Source: Clostridium estertheticum (GTDB taxonomy: Bacteria > Bacillota > Clostridia > Clostridiales > Clostridiaceae). From it: 64,000 nucleotides of DNA. Where the stretch lies: contig NZ_CP086239.1 of assembly GCF_026650985.1 (NCBI RefSeq), forward strand, positions 2,728,001 through 2,792,000. Direction: 5' to 3'. Positions 28,187-37,843 of the stretch are shown here, piece after piece (position 1 is the stretch's first letter; every line of letters begins with the position of its first letter). The notes beneath the pieces were generated by a model. The model saw only the letters and a program-made list of their open reading frames with translations, ran no database searches and was not told the DNA's origin. The position numbers and the translations under genes were made by a program.

Positions 28187-28846
28187 TTAATATCCGTAAT
28201 TATAACCTCTGCCTCCAAGTAAAGTTCCTATAATTAATATTCTAGCTATATCTTGAAGTCCCCCACCGCTGAAGCGACGTCTTCTCCTCATCATATCATC
28301 ACCATCATCTCTGCAATCATCCTCATCATAATCATCATCCTTATGATGTTCTTTGTACTTGTCAGCTATTTCTTTACAGACATGATCCATTTCCTCCTTG
28401 CTAGGGCAATACATCTTTCCATGTCTTGCAACCATCATATCGCAATGATGCTTTACCATCGGATGCATCCTATGGTAAACCTTAGGGTACATGCTTTTTA
28501 ACTCTTCATCATCTTCCTCACACATAGGCATATTCATCATTGGCATGTTCATCATAGGCATATTCATCATGGGCATATTCATCATAGGCATATTCCCCAT
28601 AGGCATATTACCCATAGGCATATTACCCATAGGCATATTTTCCATTGGCATATTACCCATAGGCATATTTTCCATTGGCATATCCTCCATAGGCATATCA
28701 TCCATTTTCATATCCATCATAGGCATATTCATCATAGGCATATTCATCATAGGCATATTCATCATGGGCATATTCATCATGGGCATATTCATCATGGGCA
28801 TACATTGTCCAAGATTTTCACAATTTTTACAACGATAATCGTACAT
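28187..28846 (-). CDS. Methionine-rich pentapeptide-repeat protein, spore-coat-like
   Basis: 219 aa, started at the ATG 5 nt after GGAGGT. Residues 1-15 hold two cysteines spaced CxxC (YRCKNCEN). Residues ~16-108 are 18 pentads M-P-M-x-N/D with x = M, G, E or D. The rest has a Tyr/His/Met-rich segment (YPKVYHRMHPMVKHHCDMM), an acidic stretch, an Arg block and a Gly-rich end (LLGGRGYNYGY). The C-terminal part recalls clostridial and Bacillus coat-like proteins (YPxVYxxxxP). Met-rich MxxM motifs can bind copper(I); metal binding and coat location are inference only. Confidence 0.7.
   Translation of the reverse strand: MYDYRCKNCENLGQCMPMMNMPMMNMPMMNMPMMNMPMMNMPMMDMKMDDMPMEDMPMENMPMGNMPMENMPMGNMPMGNMPMGNMPMMNMPMMNMPMMNMPMMNMPMCEEDDEELKSMYPKVYHRMHPMVKHHCDMMVARHGKMYCPSKEEMDHVCKEIADKYKEHHKDDDYDEDDCRDDGDDMMRRRRRFSGGGLQDIARILIIGTLLGGRGYNYGY
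28523..28801 (-). repeat. In-frame 15-bp tandem repeats
   Basis: About 18 tandem 15-bp units encode the M-P-M-x-N pentads. Units near both ends are almost identical at the DNA level and the centre is more diverged, which suggests recent copy-number change by slippage. Confidence 0.9.
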
Positions 28847-28971
28847 AAGTACCTCCAAAATAATATTTATACTTTATATTATTCCATTTCCATTCTTTTG
28901 TTACCGTGAGGAGTACTTATTTGTTATAATATTACATTTGTATATTAGTCTGTAAAATTGTTTTTAGACTA

Positions 28972-29000
28972 TTGACAATATTCAATAAAAGCTTTATCAT
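28972..29000 (+). promoter_or_regulatory. Promoter of the first S-box transcript
   Basis: TTGACA (28972-28977) and TATCAT (28995-29000) with 17 bp between them, about 27 bp before the aptamer. Confidence 0.75.
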
Positions 29001-29026
29001 ATCTTTAACAACTTAATACGAAAACA

Positions 29027-29126
29027 CTTATCAAGAGAGGTAGAGGGACTGACCCAATGAAGCCTCGGCAGCGGGTTCTTTTAGAATACTGTGCCAATTT
29101 CAGCAAATTTATTCTTGAAAGATAAG
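29027..29126 (+). ncRNA. SAM-I (S-box) riboswitch, first copy
   Basis: P1 strands CTTATC and GATAAG close the aptamer. The core GAGAGGTAGAGGGACTG, the kink-turn region with AATGAAGCC, and the GTGCCAATTTC and GAAAGATAAG segments are all present. A 10-bp terminator follows (29152-29177), so it should switch off the YbaK-like gene downstream when SAM is high. Confidence 0.92.
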
Positions 29127-29151
29127 ATGGCTATATTTAAAATATAAATTA

Positions 29152-29186
29152 ACCCTCTTCTTTCTATAGAAGAGGGTATTTCTTTA
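29152..29186 (+). terminator. Riboswitch terminator, first S-box
   Basis: Stem ACCCTCTTCT / AGAAGAGGGT followed by a T-rich run; ends about 57 nt before the start codon of the broken YbaK-like gene. Confidence 0.85.
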
Positions 29187-29242
29187 TCAAAACATAATTA
29201 TGTTTTAATTTACTAAAATAATCATTGAGAGAAGGCAATAAC

Positions 29243-29701
29243 TTGAGCGTTGAAAGTGTAAAAAAATTTTTCACTGAACATGGGCTTGTAGATCCAGTAT
29301 TTAAACTTGAAGAATGCGGTGCTACAGTTGACCTTGCAGCTAAAACTTTAGGAATTGAACCAAAGTTTATTGCAAAAACATTATCCTTTCGTCTTAAAGA
29401 CAGAGATATTTTAATTGTTACTAAAGGTGACGCGCGAATAGATAATAGAAAATATAAAGATTTTTTCAAAACCAAGGCCAAAATGCTAGACCACGATGAA
29501 GTTTCACAAATAACAGGTCATCCTGTAGGTTGAGTATGTCCATTCGGACTCGCAAGTCCTATAGGAGTATACATAGATGTGTCACTAAAAGACTATGAGT
29601 ATGTTTACCCAGCAGCTGGTTCAGCATTTACAGCCCTTAAAATAAGACCGTCAGATATGCAAGATTTAACTCATGCTGAATTTATTGATGTTTGCAAATA
29701 A
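29243..29701 (+). pseudogene. YbaK/EbsC-type deacylase with one in-frame stop
   Basis: From a TTG start (7 nt after GAGAAGG) the frame runs 153 codons to TAA, interrupted only by TGA at codon 97 (29531-29533). Before the stop the protein is a normal YbaK/EbsC half (CGATVDLAAKTLG, KTLSFRLKDRDILIVTKGD); after it the fold continues (VCPFGLASPIGVYIDVSL, AAGSAFTALKIRPSDM). The stop replaces the second Gly of the usual GHPxGGVCPFG motif, which fits a single GGA-to-TGA change. The rest of the frame is intact, so the loss is recent, or the stop is a sequencing error or is read through. Confidence 0.85.
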
Positions 29702-29734
29702 AGTGAATCAATTGAGATTAAAGCAAAAAAATGA

Positions 29735-29763
29735 TTGACATTTACTTTTATGAACCATATACT
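29735..29763 (+). promoter_or_regulatory. Promoter of the metY-metA S-box transcript
   Basis: TTGACA (29735-29740), 17 bp, TATACT (29758-29763), 12 bp before the second aptamer. Confidence 0.75.
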
Positions 29764-29775
29764 AATCACTAACAA

Positions 29776-29882
29776 CTTATCAAGAGAGGTAGAGGGACTG
29801 GCCCGATGATACCCGACAACCAGCATTTATAGCGAAATGCAATGGTGTCAATTCCATCAGATTGTAAAATCTGAAAGATAAG
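29776..29882 (+). ncRNA. SAM-I (S-box) riboswitch, second copy
   Basis: A textbook S-box: CTTATCAAGAGAGG, GAGGGACTGGCCCGATGA, ACCCGACAACC, GGTGTCAATTCC and GAAAGATAAG. It precedes metY-metA and, with the terminator at 29934-29968, should stop their transcription when SAM is abundant. Confidence 0.96.
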
Positions 29883-29933
29883 GAAGATAGCAAATTTTAT
29901 TATACAATTTTATTGTTTATTAAAGTTAATCAT

Positions 29934-29968
29934 GCTGCTTTCCTTACAGGAGAGTTGCTTTTTTTTTA
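29934..29968 (+). terminator. Riboswitch terminator, second S-box
   Basis: Stem GCTGCTTTCC / GGAGAGTTGC (one mismatch, two G-U pairs) followed by ten T. Confidence 0.8.
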
Positions 29969-30024
29969 TAAACCTTTACGTATAAAAAACAAATATATAT
30001 TTACAATATATTTTAATAAATTAA

Positions 30025-31338
<1,314 letters not shown>

Positions 31339-31406
31339 TCACAAAAATAACTTATGCATCTGACATATTATAATACGCAAGATGCATTACCCTAAGGAGG
31401 ATTTAG

Positions 31407-32324
31407 ATGCCAATAAAAATACCTGACAATCTTCCAGCATATAAGACTCTAAATAAAGAGAATGTTTTTACTATTACAGAAGACTGCGCATTCCATCAGG
31501 ATATTAGGCCATTAAAAATTATAATTTTAAACCTAATGCCTACAAAAATTGATACAGAAACGCAACTTCTAAGACTTCTTGGTAACTCACCACTTCAGAT
31601 TGATATAGTACTTCTTCACCCCGAAAGTCATGACAGCAAAAATATATCACCTGAACATTTAATTAAATTTTACAATACTTTTGATGAAATAAAAGATTCT
31701 AAATTTGATGGAATGATAATAACAGGAGCACCTATTGAAAATGTTCCTTTTGAAGAAGTAGATTACTGGGATGAGCTAAAAAAAATCATGGACTGGAGCG
31801 TGCGCAATGTATTCTCCACCTTGCATATTTGTTGGGGTGCCCAAGCTGGGCTTTATTATCATTATGGAGTTCAAAAACATAAACTTTGCAAAAAACTGTT
31901 TGGAGTATTTAAACATACTGCAACACATAATAATGTCAGGCTTTTGACTGGATTTGACGATGAGTTTTATGTTCCACATTCAAGGCATTCTGAAATAAGA
32001 AAAGTTGATATTGATAAAGTAGATGAACTTAAAATTATATCAGAATCAGAGGAATCAGGAATTTACATTGTATCAGCGAAAAAAGGACGTCAGATTTTTA
32101 TAACAGGACATTCAGAGTATGATCCACTAACGCTCAAAAAAGAATATGATAGAGATATCGCAAATGGTTTAAATATAGATGTCCCAAAAAATTATTATCC
32201 ACAAGATGATCCAACTAAAACACCTATTGTAAAATGGAGAGGCCATTCAAGTTTACTCTTTTCAAATTGGTTAAACTATTATGTTTACCAAGAAACTCCA
32301 TATAATCTGGTGTATTTAGAATAA
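31407..32324 (+). CDS. metA: Homoserine O-acetyltransferase (MetA fold)
   Basis: 305 aa. The catalytic Cys142 lies in [10 protein letters not shown]; the His/Glu pair lies in ITGHSEYD. Position 111 is Glu (ITGAPIENV). In MetA proteins Glu111 goes with acetyl-CoA use and Gly111 with succinyl-CoA, so this enzyme probably makes O-acetylhomoserine despite the usual 'succinyltransferase' name. That fits the neighbouring metY, which uses O-acetylhomoserine. Confidence 0.93.
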   Translation: MPIKIPDNLPAYKTLNKENVFTITEDCAFHQDIRPLKIIILNLMPTKIDTETQLLRLLGNSPLQIDIVLLHPESHDSKNISPEHLIKFYNTFDEIKDSKFDGMIITGAPIENVPFEEVDYWDELKKIMDWSVRNVFSTLHICWGAQAGLYYHYGVQKHKLCKKLFGVFKHTATHNNVRLLTGFDDEFYVPHSRHSEIRKVDIDKVDELKIISESEESGIYIVSAKKGRQIFITGHSEYDPLTLKKEYDRDIANGLNIDVPKNYYPQDDPTKTPIVKWRGHSSLLFSNWLNYYVYQETPYNLVYLE

Positions 32325-32366
32325 TAACAAAAGCGGCCCATAATCTATGGCGCCGCTTTTGTTATT
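32323..32366 (+). terminator. Terminator of metYA
   Basis: A 15-bp perfect stem, AATAACAAAAGCGGC / GCCGCTTTTGTTATT, overlapping the metA stop and flanked by A/T runs; probably bidirectional with the convergent nitroreductase gene. Confidence 0.85.
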
Positions 32367-32386
32367 ATAATCTATTAAATTATAAT

Positions 32387-33001
32387 TTAAACTTCTTTAA
32401 CTATCTCATCGTACCCTCTTCTATATGCTCTTGGGTAAAGTGTATTACTCTCATCTAAGTGACCAAGTGAAATCAGCATAACTACAGTCTTATTCTCATC
32501 AAGTTCAAATTCTTTTCGTACACCTTCAAAGTCCATTCCGCTCATTGCATGAGAATCAACTCCAAGACTCTTGGCTGCATACATTATAGACATTGCGAGT
32601 AATCCTGCATTACTTTCAGCAAACTTTAATTTATTTTCGTTTGATGTACCATATAAACCAGCTGCCATTCCTTGTGTACCTGCTAATTTTTCTTTATCTC
32701 CACCCATTAACTTTAACATATCATTCCAAGTAGGGTTTGATGCTTCATATCCTGTTTTGTTACCTACTATAATTAAAGTAACTGGAGCTTCTAATATCTT
32801 AGGTTGAGCTGCAAATTTATGCAATCTTTCTTTACCCTCTTTAGATTTTACTGCTATAATCTCCCAAGGTTGAAGATTAAATGCTGATGGTGCGAGTACC
32901 GCAAGGTTAATTATATCTTTAAGTAATCCATCCTCCACACCTTTATTAGTGTCAAAAAAATTAATAGCTCTTCTACCTTCATAAACTTCTTTTAAATTCA
33001 T
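32387..33001 (-). CDS. Nitroreductase-family flavoprotein
   Basis: 204 aa, FMN/NAD(P)H oxidoreductase fold. YEGRRAINFFD at the N-terminus and LAPSAFNLQPWEIIAVKS are the FMN-binding marks; SLGHLDESN near the C-terminus is also conserved. The physiological substrate is unknown (quinones, nitro compounds or flavins). It is not in an operon. Confidence 0.93.
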   Translation of the reverse strand: MNLKEVYEGRRAINFFDTNKGVEDGLLKDIINLAVLAPSAFNLQPWEIIAVKSKEGKERLHKFAAQPKILEAPVTLIIVGNKTGYEASNPTWNDMLKLMGGDKEKLAGTQGMAAGLYGTSNENKLKFAESNAGLLAMSIMYAAKSLGVDSHAMSGMDFEGVRKEFELDENKTVVMLISLGHLDESNTLYPRAYRRGYDEIVKEV

Positions 33002-33151
33002 TTAAATTCCCCCGATTTCTTTTATCGATATCTTTTATCGATTATATTATCTATTAGTAATAATTATTATATACTTTATATTATTATATTATTACTATAT
33101 CTTGAATATGTCAAGTATATAATCCAATTATTTTAATATATGAAAAATGTA

Positions 33152-33186
33152 AAAAGAGGTGTAGCAAATTCTGCTCTACCTCTTTT
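33152..33186 (-). terminator. Terminator after hydG
   Basis: Stem AAAAGAGGT...AGCA / TGCT...ACCTCTTTT just downstream of the hydG stop; T run on the minus strand. Confidence 0.85.
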
Positions 33187-33192
33187 GTAATT

Positions 33193-34611
33193 TTAGAAAC
33201 GGAAATCTCTTTTTCCATCTTTAAGCTCTTTTAAATACTCCGTTGCAATTTCTCGAACTTTTTCACTTTTTATATTTGGAATCTCATTTTGAATTAAGAT
33301 CTCACCCTTTTTCTTAGTATCCTCGGATGCATAATCCTCCAAATATTCTTTAAGTGTCATTAATGCATTTGGCTGACAGCAGTTTCCAATCTGACCTACC
33401 TTTACAAGTTTCATAAATCTATCTCCTGTACGTCCCTCTCTATAACAGGCAGTGCAAAAGCTTGGAATATAACCAAGTTCTAAAAGCCAATTTACTATTT
33501 CATCTAATTTTCTAGTGTCTGTTACTTCAAATTGCTTTGAATTATCATCTTCTGCTTCTGGCTCAGAATATCCCCCGACACTTGTACATGATCCTCCACT
33601 TACCTGAGATATACCGAGTTCTAGCACACGCTCGCGAGTTGATTTTGATTCACGAGTTGAAACAATCATGCCTGTATATGGTACAGCAATACGAATAACA
33701 GCTACAATTTTTTCAAACATCTCATCTGATATTGAATTTGAAAATGCATTTGGATCAATATCATCAGCAGGACAAATTCTTGGAACACTTATAGTATGTG
33801 GTCCTACACCCTTAGCTGCTTCTAAATGCTCTGCATGCATAAGCAAACCTACAAAGTCATAACGATACATATTTAAACCAAACAGGACACCAATTCCAAC
33901 GTCATCAATACCGCCTTCCATCGCACGATCCATCGCCTCAGTATGATATGCATAGTTATGTTTTGGTCCCGTTGGGTGGAGCTCTTCATAACTTTTCTTA
34001 TTATAAGTTTCCTGGAAAAGTATATAAGTACCAATTCCAGCTTCTTTGAGCATCTTATATTCCTCTACAGTAGTAGCCGCAATATTAACATTTACACGTC
34101 TAATATCCCCATTTTTATGTTTAATACTATAGATTGTCTTGATACTCTCCAAAATATATTCAATTGGGTTATTAATAGGATCTTCTCCTGCTTCTAAAGC
34201 CAATCTCTTGTGTCCCATATCCTGAAGCGCAACAACCTCTTTAACTATTTCTTCTTGTGAAAGTTTTTTACGATGTATTGTTTTATTTTTAGAATGATAA
34301 GGACAATACACACATCCGTTTATACAATGATTTGATAAATATAAAGGAGCAAATATAACAATACGATTACCATAAAGTTTTTGCTTAAGTTCCTTTGCAA
34401 GTTTGAACATTTTTTCTTCTTCATCTTTCAAATCACATTCAAGTAGAACAGCAGCTTCCCTGTGTGTTAACCCCTTGCCTTCACTTGCACGTTTTATTAG
34501 ACTATCAATTAATTCACGATTACTCTTGTTTTCCTTAGCGTATGCAACGGTAGATAAAATTTCATCATCATCAATAAATTCTGTTGCATTTTTTGACATA
34601 GAATCATACAT
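33193..34611 (-). CDS. hydG: [FeFe]-hydrogenase maturase HydG
   Basis: 472 aa. Radical-SAM enzyme that cleaves tyrosine to supply the CO and CN ligands of the H-cluster. The SAM-cluster motif is CINGCVYC (CX3CX2C) and the C-terminal auxiliary-cluster cysteines lie in FCTACYREG and IGNCCQPN. It follows a TM1266-type gene by 35 nt. The partners hydE and hydF are not in this window. The hydrogenase it would mature is about 17 kb away (51903-53375). Confidence 0.96.
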   Translation of the reverse strand: MYDSMSKNATEFIDDDEILSTVAYAKENKSNRELIDSLIKRASEGKGLTHREAAVLLECDLKDEEEKMFKLAKELKQKLYGNRIVIFAPLYLSNHCINGCVYCPYHSKNKTIHRKKLSQEEIVKEVVALQDMGHKRLALEAGEDPINNPIEYILESIKTIYSIKHKNGDIRRVNVNIAATTVEEYKMLKEAGIGTYILFQETYNKKSYEELHPTGPKHNYAYHTEAMDRAMEGGIDDVGIGVLFGLNMYRYDFVGLLMHAEHLEAAKGVGPHTISVPRICPADDIDPNAFSNSISDEMFEKIVAVIRIAVPYTGMIVSTRESKSTRERVLELGISQVSGGSCTSVGGYSEPEAEDDNSKQFEVTDTRKLDEIVNWLLELGYIPSFCTACYREGRTGDRFMKLVKVGQIGNCCQPNALMTLKEYLEDYASEDTKKKGEILIQNEIPNIKSEKVREIATEYLKELKDGKRDFRF

Positions 34612-34646
34612 AACATAATCTCCTTTTTATATAAATAATTTATTAT

Positions 34647-34907
34647 TTACTCTGCTTGCGGTGTAACTTTGGAATAAATTGTTTTAGTGTTTACACCCGG
34701 TATCATTCCTAGCTTACCTGATAGAGCACTGATAACATCATTTGGTGCGTCAATAACAACACTTATTACTGAGATATTACGTTTATGATATGGAATCCCC
34801 ATTCTACCTACAATATACTCACCATATTCGTGAAGTATAGAGTTAATCTTTGGAGCTGCATCTGTGTTTTCAACTATAATTCCAATTAATGCAATTCTTG
34901 TTTCCAT
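34647..34907 (-). CDS. TM1266-family hydrogenase-associated regulator
   Basis: 86 aa. It matches the small ACT/NikR-C-like family annotated as putative iron-only hydrogenase system regulator (METRIALIGIIVENTDAAPKIN, YGEYIVGRMGIPYHKRN, DVISALSGKLGMIPG). It has no HTH, so it may bind a ligand or partner rather than DNA. It begins the transcript that continues into hydG, behind the structured leader at 34934-35072. Confidence 0.85.
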   Translation of the reverse strand: METRIALIGIIVENTDAAPKINSILHEYGEYIVGRMGIPYHKRNISVISVVIDAPNDVISALSGKLGMIPGVNTKTIYSKVTPQAE

Positions 34908-34933
34908 TAATTAAATCCTTTCTTTAATAAATT

Positions 34934-35072
34934 AAACTATCCCTATACCTCTAAAGGCATAAGGATAGTTTCTTATAATTAAAGACACACCATTAAAAGT
35001 GTGTTCCTTAACAATATTACAACTATTCTCTCGCCTTCTCATTCGGGACGAACCCTCATACCTTCAGAACGA
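34934..35072 (-). ncRNA. Structured leader RNA of unknown class
   Basis: The minus-strand leader of the TM1266-hydG operon. It contains a GC-richer block (minus strand of ~35028-35070, including GAGGGTTCGTCCCGAATGAG), an ACACAC/GTGTGT hairpin (34984-35004), and a long hairpin AACTATCC...GGATAGTT (34934-34970) with a further inner stem. A weakly T-rich run follows the last hairpin, which could act as a terminator or sequester translation. It matches no riboswitch class I can recall. Confidence 0.5.
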
Positions 35073-35238
35073 TATTTTTGTAATTATAATTTATTGTTTA
35101 ATTTTTAACAAAACAAAACCTATCCTAATTTTAGAATTTACCTAGAACACTTATACAATAACACTCTGTGTATTAAATTGCAAACTTACCTTTTGTTTAC
35201 TTACATAGGCGGCCCTTATACTAAATACTTAAAATTAC

Positions 35239-35267
35239 TTGTAAATTGTAATATACTGCTATATAAT
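35239..35267 (+). promoter_or_regulatory. Promoter of the thiT transcript
   Basis: TTGTAA (35239-35244), 17 bp, TATAAT (35262-35267), 20 bp upstream of the TPP aptamer. Confidence 0.7.
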
Positions 35268-35286
35268 TAAATAATAATAATATATG

Positions 35287-35374
35287 TGCTAGGGGTGCCT
35301 TATGGCTGAGATATGAATATTTAATTCATTGACCCTTATACCTGATCTGGATAATACCAGCGGAGGAAAGCGGT
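35287..35374 (+). ncRNA. TPP (THI-box) riboswitch
   Basis: All conserved blocks are present: AGGGGTGCC, GGCTGAGAT, GACCCTTATACCTGATC, TGGATAATACCAGCGGAGG and AAGCGGT. A terminator follows at 35394, so thiamine pyrophosphate should stop thiT transcription. Confidence 0.96.
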
Positions 35375-35393
35375 AATGATGTATGAATACATT

Positions 35394-35426
35394 AACTATA
35401 TTCCTTTTGTGAATATAGTTTTTTTG
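35394..35426 (+). terminator. Terminator of the TPP riboswitch
   Basis: Perfect 10-bp stem AACTATATTC / GAATATAGTT followed by seven T. Confidence 0.88.
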
Positions 35427-35472
35427 TTTTTACCATAATACTTCTGTAGCACAATACATGGAGGTTATATAA

Positions 35473-36117
35473 ATGTCTTTAAATGAAAGAATCGCTGAAA
35501 TTACCAAAAGCCCCATTGCTCTTTTTGCACTACTCGGAGTTTTAATATTAATTTATGTTGTTTTAAAAGTTAGAAAAATTAAGTTTACTACGCAAATGAT
35601 AACTTTAGTTGGTGTATCTATCGCATTAGCTACTTCATTACAATTTATCACAATAATGAAATTGCCACAAGGTGGTAGCGTAACTGCTGGAAGTATGGTC
35701 CCAATAGTACTAATAGCATTATTTTATGGCCCTGAAGTTGGTTTTCTAACAGGATTTTTATTTGGAATAATAAATTTCATATTATCTCCTTTTGCAGTTC
35801 ACCCAGTCCAAGTATTATTTGATTATCCTCTTCCTTTTATGGCCATTGGAATAGTCGGATACTTTAGAACCTTTAAAATTACCGGAATACTTATTGGTGC
35901 AATCTGTGCAATGCTAGCAAGATTTGCATGCCATTTTATATCCGGCGTGGTATTTTTCGCTACCTCTGCCCCAAAGGGAACCTCAGTTTATTTATACTCC
36001 CTTTTATATAACGGCTCATACATGGGTCTCGAAGCAATAATAACCTGTATAATTATTGCTATTTTACCTATAAAACGTTTATCAAAACTAGTTATAAATA
36101 AAACTAGCTTAAGTTAA
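35473..36117 (+). CDS. thiT: Energy-coupled thiamine transporter substrate subunit
   Basis: 214 aa, six membrane segments. ThiT family: AGSMVPIVLIALFYGPEVG, the FAVHPVQVLFDYPLPFMAIG binding segment and YNGSYMGLEAIITC near the C-terminus. It works with the shared ECF module, whose genes are not here. A TPP riboswitch and terminator directly upstream agree with the call. The N-terminal ~25 residues extend beyond the usual ThiT start. Confidence 0.94.
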   Translation: MSLNERIAEITKSPIALFALLGVLILIYVVLKVRKIKFTTQMITLVGVSIALATSLQFITIMKLPQGGSVTAGSMVPIVLIALFYGPEVGFLTGFLFGIINFILSPFAVHPVQVLFDYPLPFMAIGIVGYFRTFKITGILIGAICAMLARFACHFISGVVFFATSAPKGTSVYLYSLLYNGSYMGLEAIITCIIIAILPIKRLSKLVINKTSLS

Positions 36118-36194
36118 TTATTCATCTCAAACATTGGAGCAAAGTTCATAAAATGATCTTTGCTCTTTTTTCATTCTAACTTAAATTTATTATC

Positions 36195-37640
36195 TTAATA
36201 TTTAGCCTTCCTAATTAAATTTATTTCTGCCTTAACTGGTGGTTTAGACTTACTATTTCCCCTTACAGTAACCTTATCCTCTGAAATATTAAGTTCTCTT
36301 GCTATTATTGCCTTAACTCTTCTTTGACAAAAATTCCCCTGACAAGTTCCCATTCCTGCCCTTGTACGTCTTTTTATAGCATCTGTAGAATTAATTGGTA
36401 TATTTCTGTGAATAGCATCAATAATTTCTGACTCTGTAACCTGCTCGCATCTGCATATTATATTCTTTTCTTTATTTTCATCATCAACTTTTCCATCAAA
36501 ATTCTTATCTTTCTTTATTACTATTCCATTTCTATTTGGATTAAAACTACTTTTTAGTCTAAGATTTTCTTCTAAATTATTAATTATATCTACAACCATC
36601 TTCGCAATTGCAGGTGATGATGTAAGCCCTGGCGAATCTATCCCAGCAACATTTATGAATCTTTTAACTCTACTTTCCTCAATGATAAAATCCCCTGTAC
36701 TACTAGTAGCTCTTATACCTGAAAAAGTAGTTAATGCCTTTTGAATATTAAAATCAGGTATGGACATTCTAGCGGCAGTAATTACATCCTTTAAACTATT
36801 CTCATTAGTTGATACATCTTCCGTATTATCAACTTCTTCCGCATTAGGTCCAATCATAAAATTACCATGATATGTTGTAGTTACAAGTATTCCTTTCCCC
36901 TTATCTGTAGGCACTTGAAAAATAACAGTATTTACAAGATGTCCTTGATCTTTTCCCATTAGAATATATTGACCTCTCTTTGGTACTATTTTAAAATCAT
37001 CGATTCCTACCATACTAGATATTTTATCACTATGAAGTCCTGCAGCATTTATAATGTATCTTGATTCTATATCTTCCTTATTAGTATGAACCATAAATTT
37101 TTCTTCCAATTTTTCTATACTCATTACTTCATTCTCTAGCTTAAGTTCTGCCCCATTAGTTATTGCATTTTCAACTAATGCAATTGTAAATTCATAAGGT
37201 GAGGTAACCCCTACACTTTTAGCATAAAGTGCTACCTTTACTTCACTATTTAAGTATGGCTCTATCTCTTTTAACTTCTCACCTTTTATAATCTCTAAAT
37301 CATCGCATCCAAGTTTTAGACCGTTCTCATATAGCTCAATAATTCTTTTCTCATCACTCTCATTAAATCCAATTACCAAAGCTCCTGTTTTCCGATATCC
37401 AAAATTTAATTCTTTCTCAAGTGCTTTATACATTTTATTCCCTTTTCCACATAATTGTCCTTTTAATGTACCGTACTTTGCTGCATATCCGCCATGAACT
37501 ATCCCACTATTTGCTTTTGAAGCTTTGGTTGCAACATCATCTTCTTTTTCTAAAATACATATTTTTAAATCATACCTTGAAAGTTCCCTTGCAATAGCTG
37601 CTCCAACTACTCCTGCTCCTATAATAATTACATCATACAT
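36195..37640 (-). CDS. FAD-dependent oxidoreductase with BFD-type [2Fe-2S] domain
   Basis: 481 aa. Residues ~1-380 are a DAO/GlpA-like FAD domain (Rossmann IIIGAGVVGAAIARELS, then EKEDDVATKASKANSGIVHGGY). The C-terminus is a BFD-like [2Fe-2S] domain with four cysteines (CRC ... MGTCQGNFC). This matches the GlpA-like family that oxidises glycerol-3-phosphate or hydroxy acids and feeds electrons to partner proteins. No glpK, glpB or glpC neighbours are present. Start set at the ATG after GAGAGGTG; the upstream GTG lies in the ribosome site. Confidence 0.9.
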   Translation of the reverse strand: MYDVIIIGAGVVGAAIARELSRYDLKICILEKEDDVATKASKANSGIVHGGYAAKYGTLKGQLCGKGNKMYKALEKELNFGYRKTGALVIGFNESDEKRIIELYENGLKLGCDDLEIIKGEKLKEIEPYLNSEVKVALYAKSVGVTSPYEFTIALVENAITNGAELKLENEVMSIEKLEEKFMVHTNKEDIESRYIINAAGLHSDKISSMVGIDDFKIVPKRGQYILMGKDQGHLVNTVIFQVPTDKGKGILVTTTYHGNFMIGPNAEEVDNTEDVSTNENSLKDVITAARMSIPDFNIQKALTTFSGIRATSSTGDFIIEESRVKRFINVAGIDSPGLTSSPAIAKMVVDIINNLEENLRLKSSFNPNRNGIVIKKDKNFDGKVDDENKEKNIICRCEQVTESEIIDAIHRNIPINSTDAIKRRTRAGMGTCQGNFCQRRVKAIIARELNISEDKVTVRGNSKSKPPVKAEINLIRKAKY

Positions 37641-37843
37641 AAAAGTCACCTCTCAACATATTATTTTTATAGCCTTTAATACTTATTCTTTATTAATATC
37701 TATTATAGTATAAGTTTTTATATTATAATAGATATTTCGCTAAAAAAAATTATTAAATATAAAGGTAATTATCTATGACTTGTAGAAAGATTTATTATGG
37801 TCAAATATTATAATACTTAAAACTAAGGGAGGTTATATTTATT

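Noticed and set aside
28523-28801. CRISPR array
   Set aside because: The 15-bp units are in-frame repeats of a coding gene without spacers of unique sequence.
29531-29533. In-frame TGA as a selenocysteine codon
   Set aside because: The TGA sits where family members have a Gly, there is no obvious SECIS-like hairpin just after it, and the neighbouring Cys is already present. A nonsense mutation is simpler.
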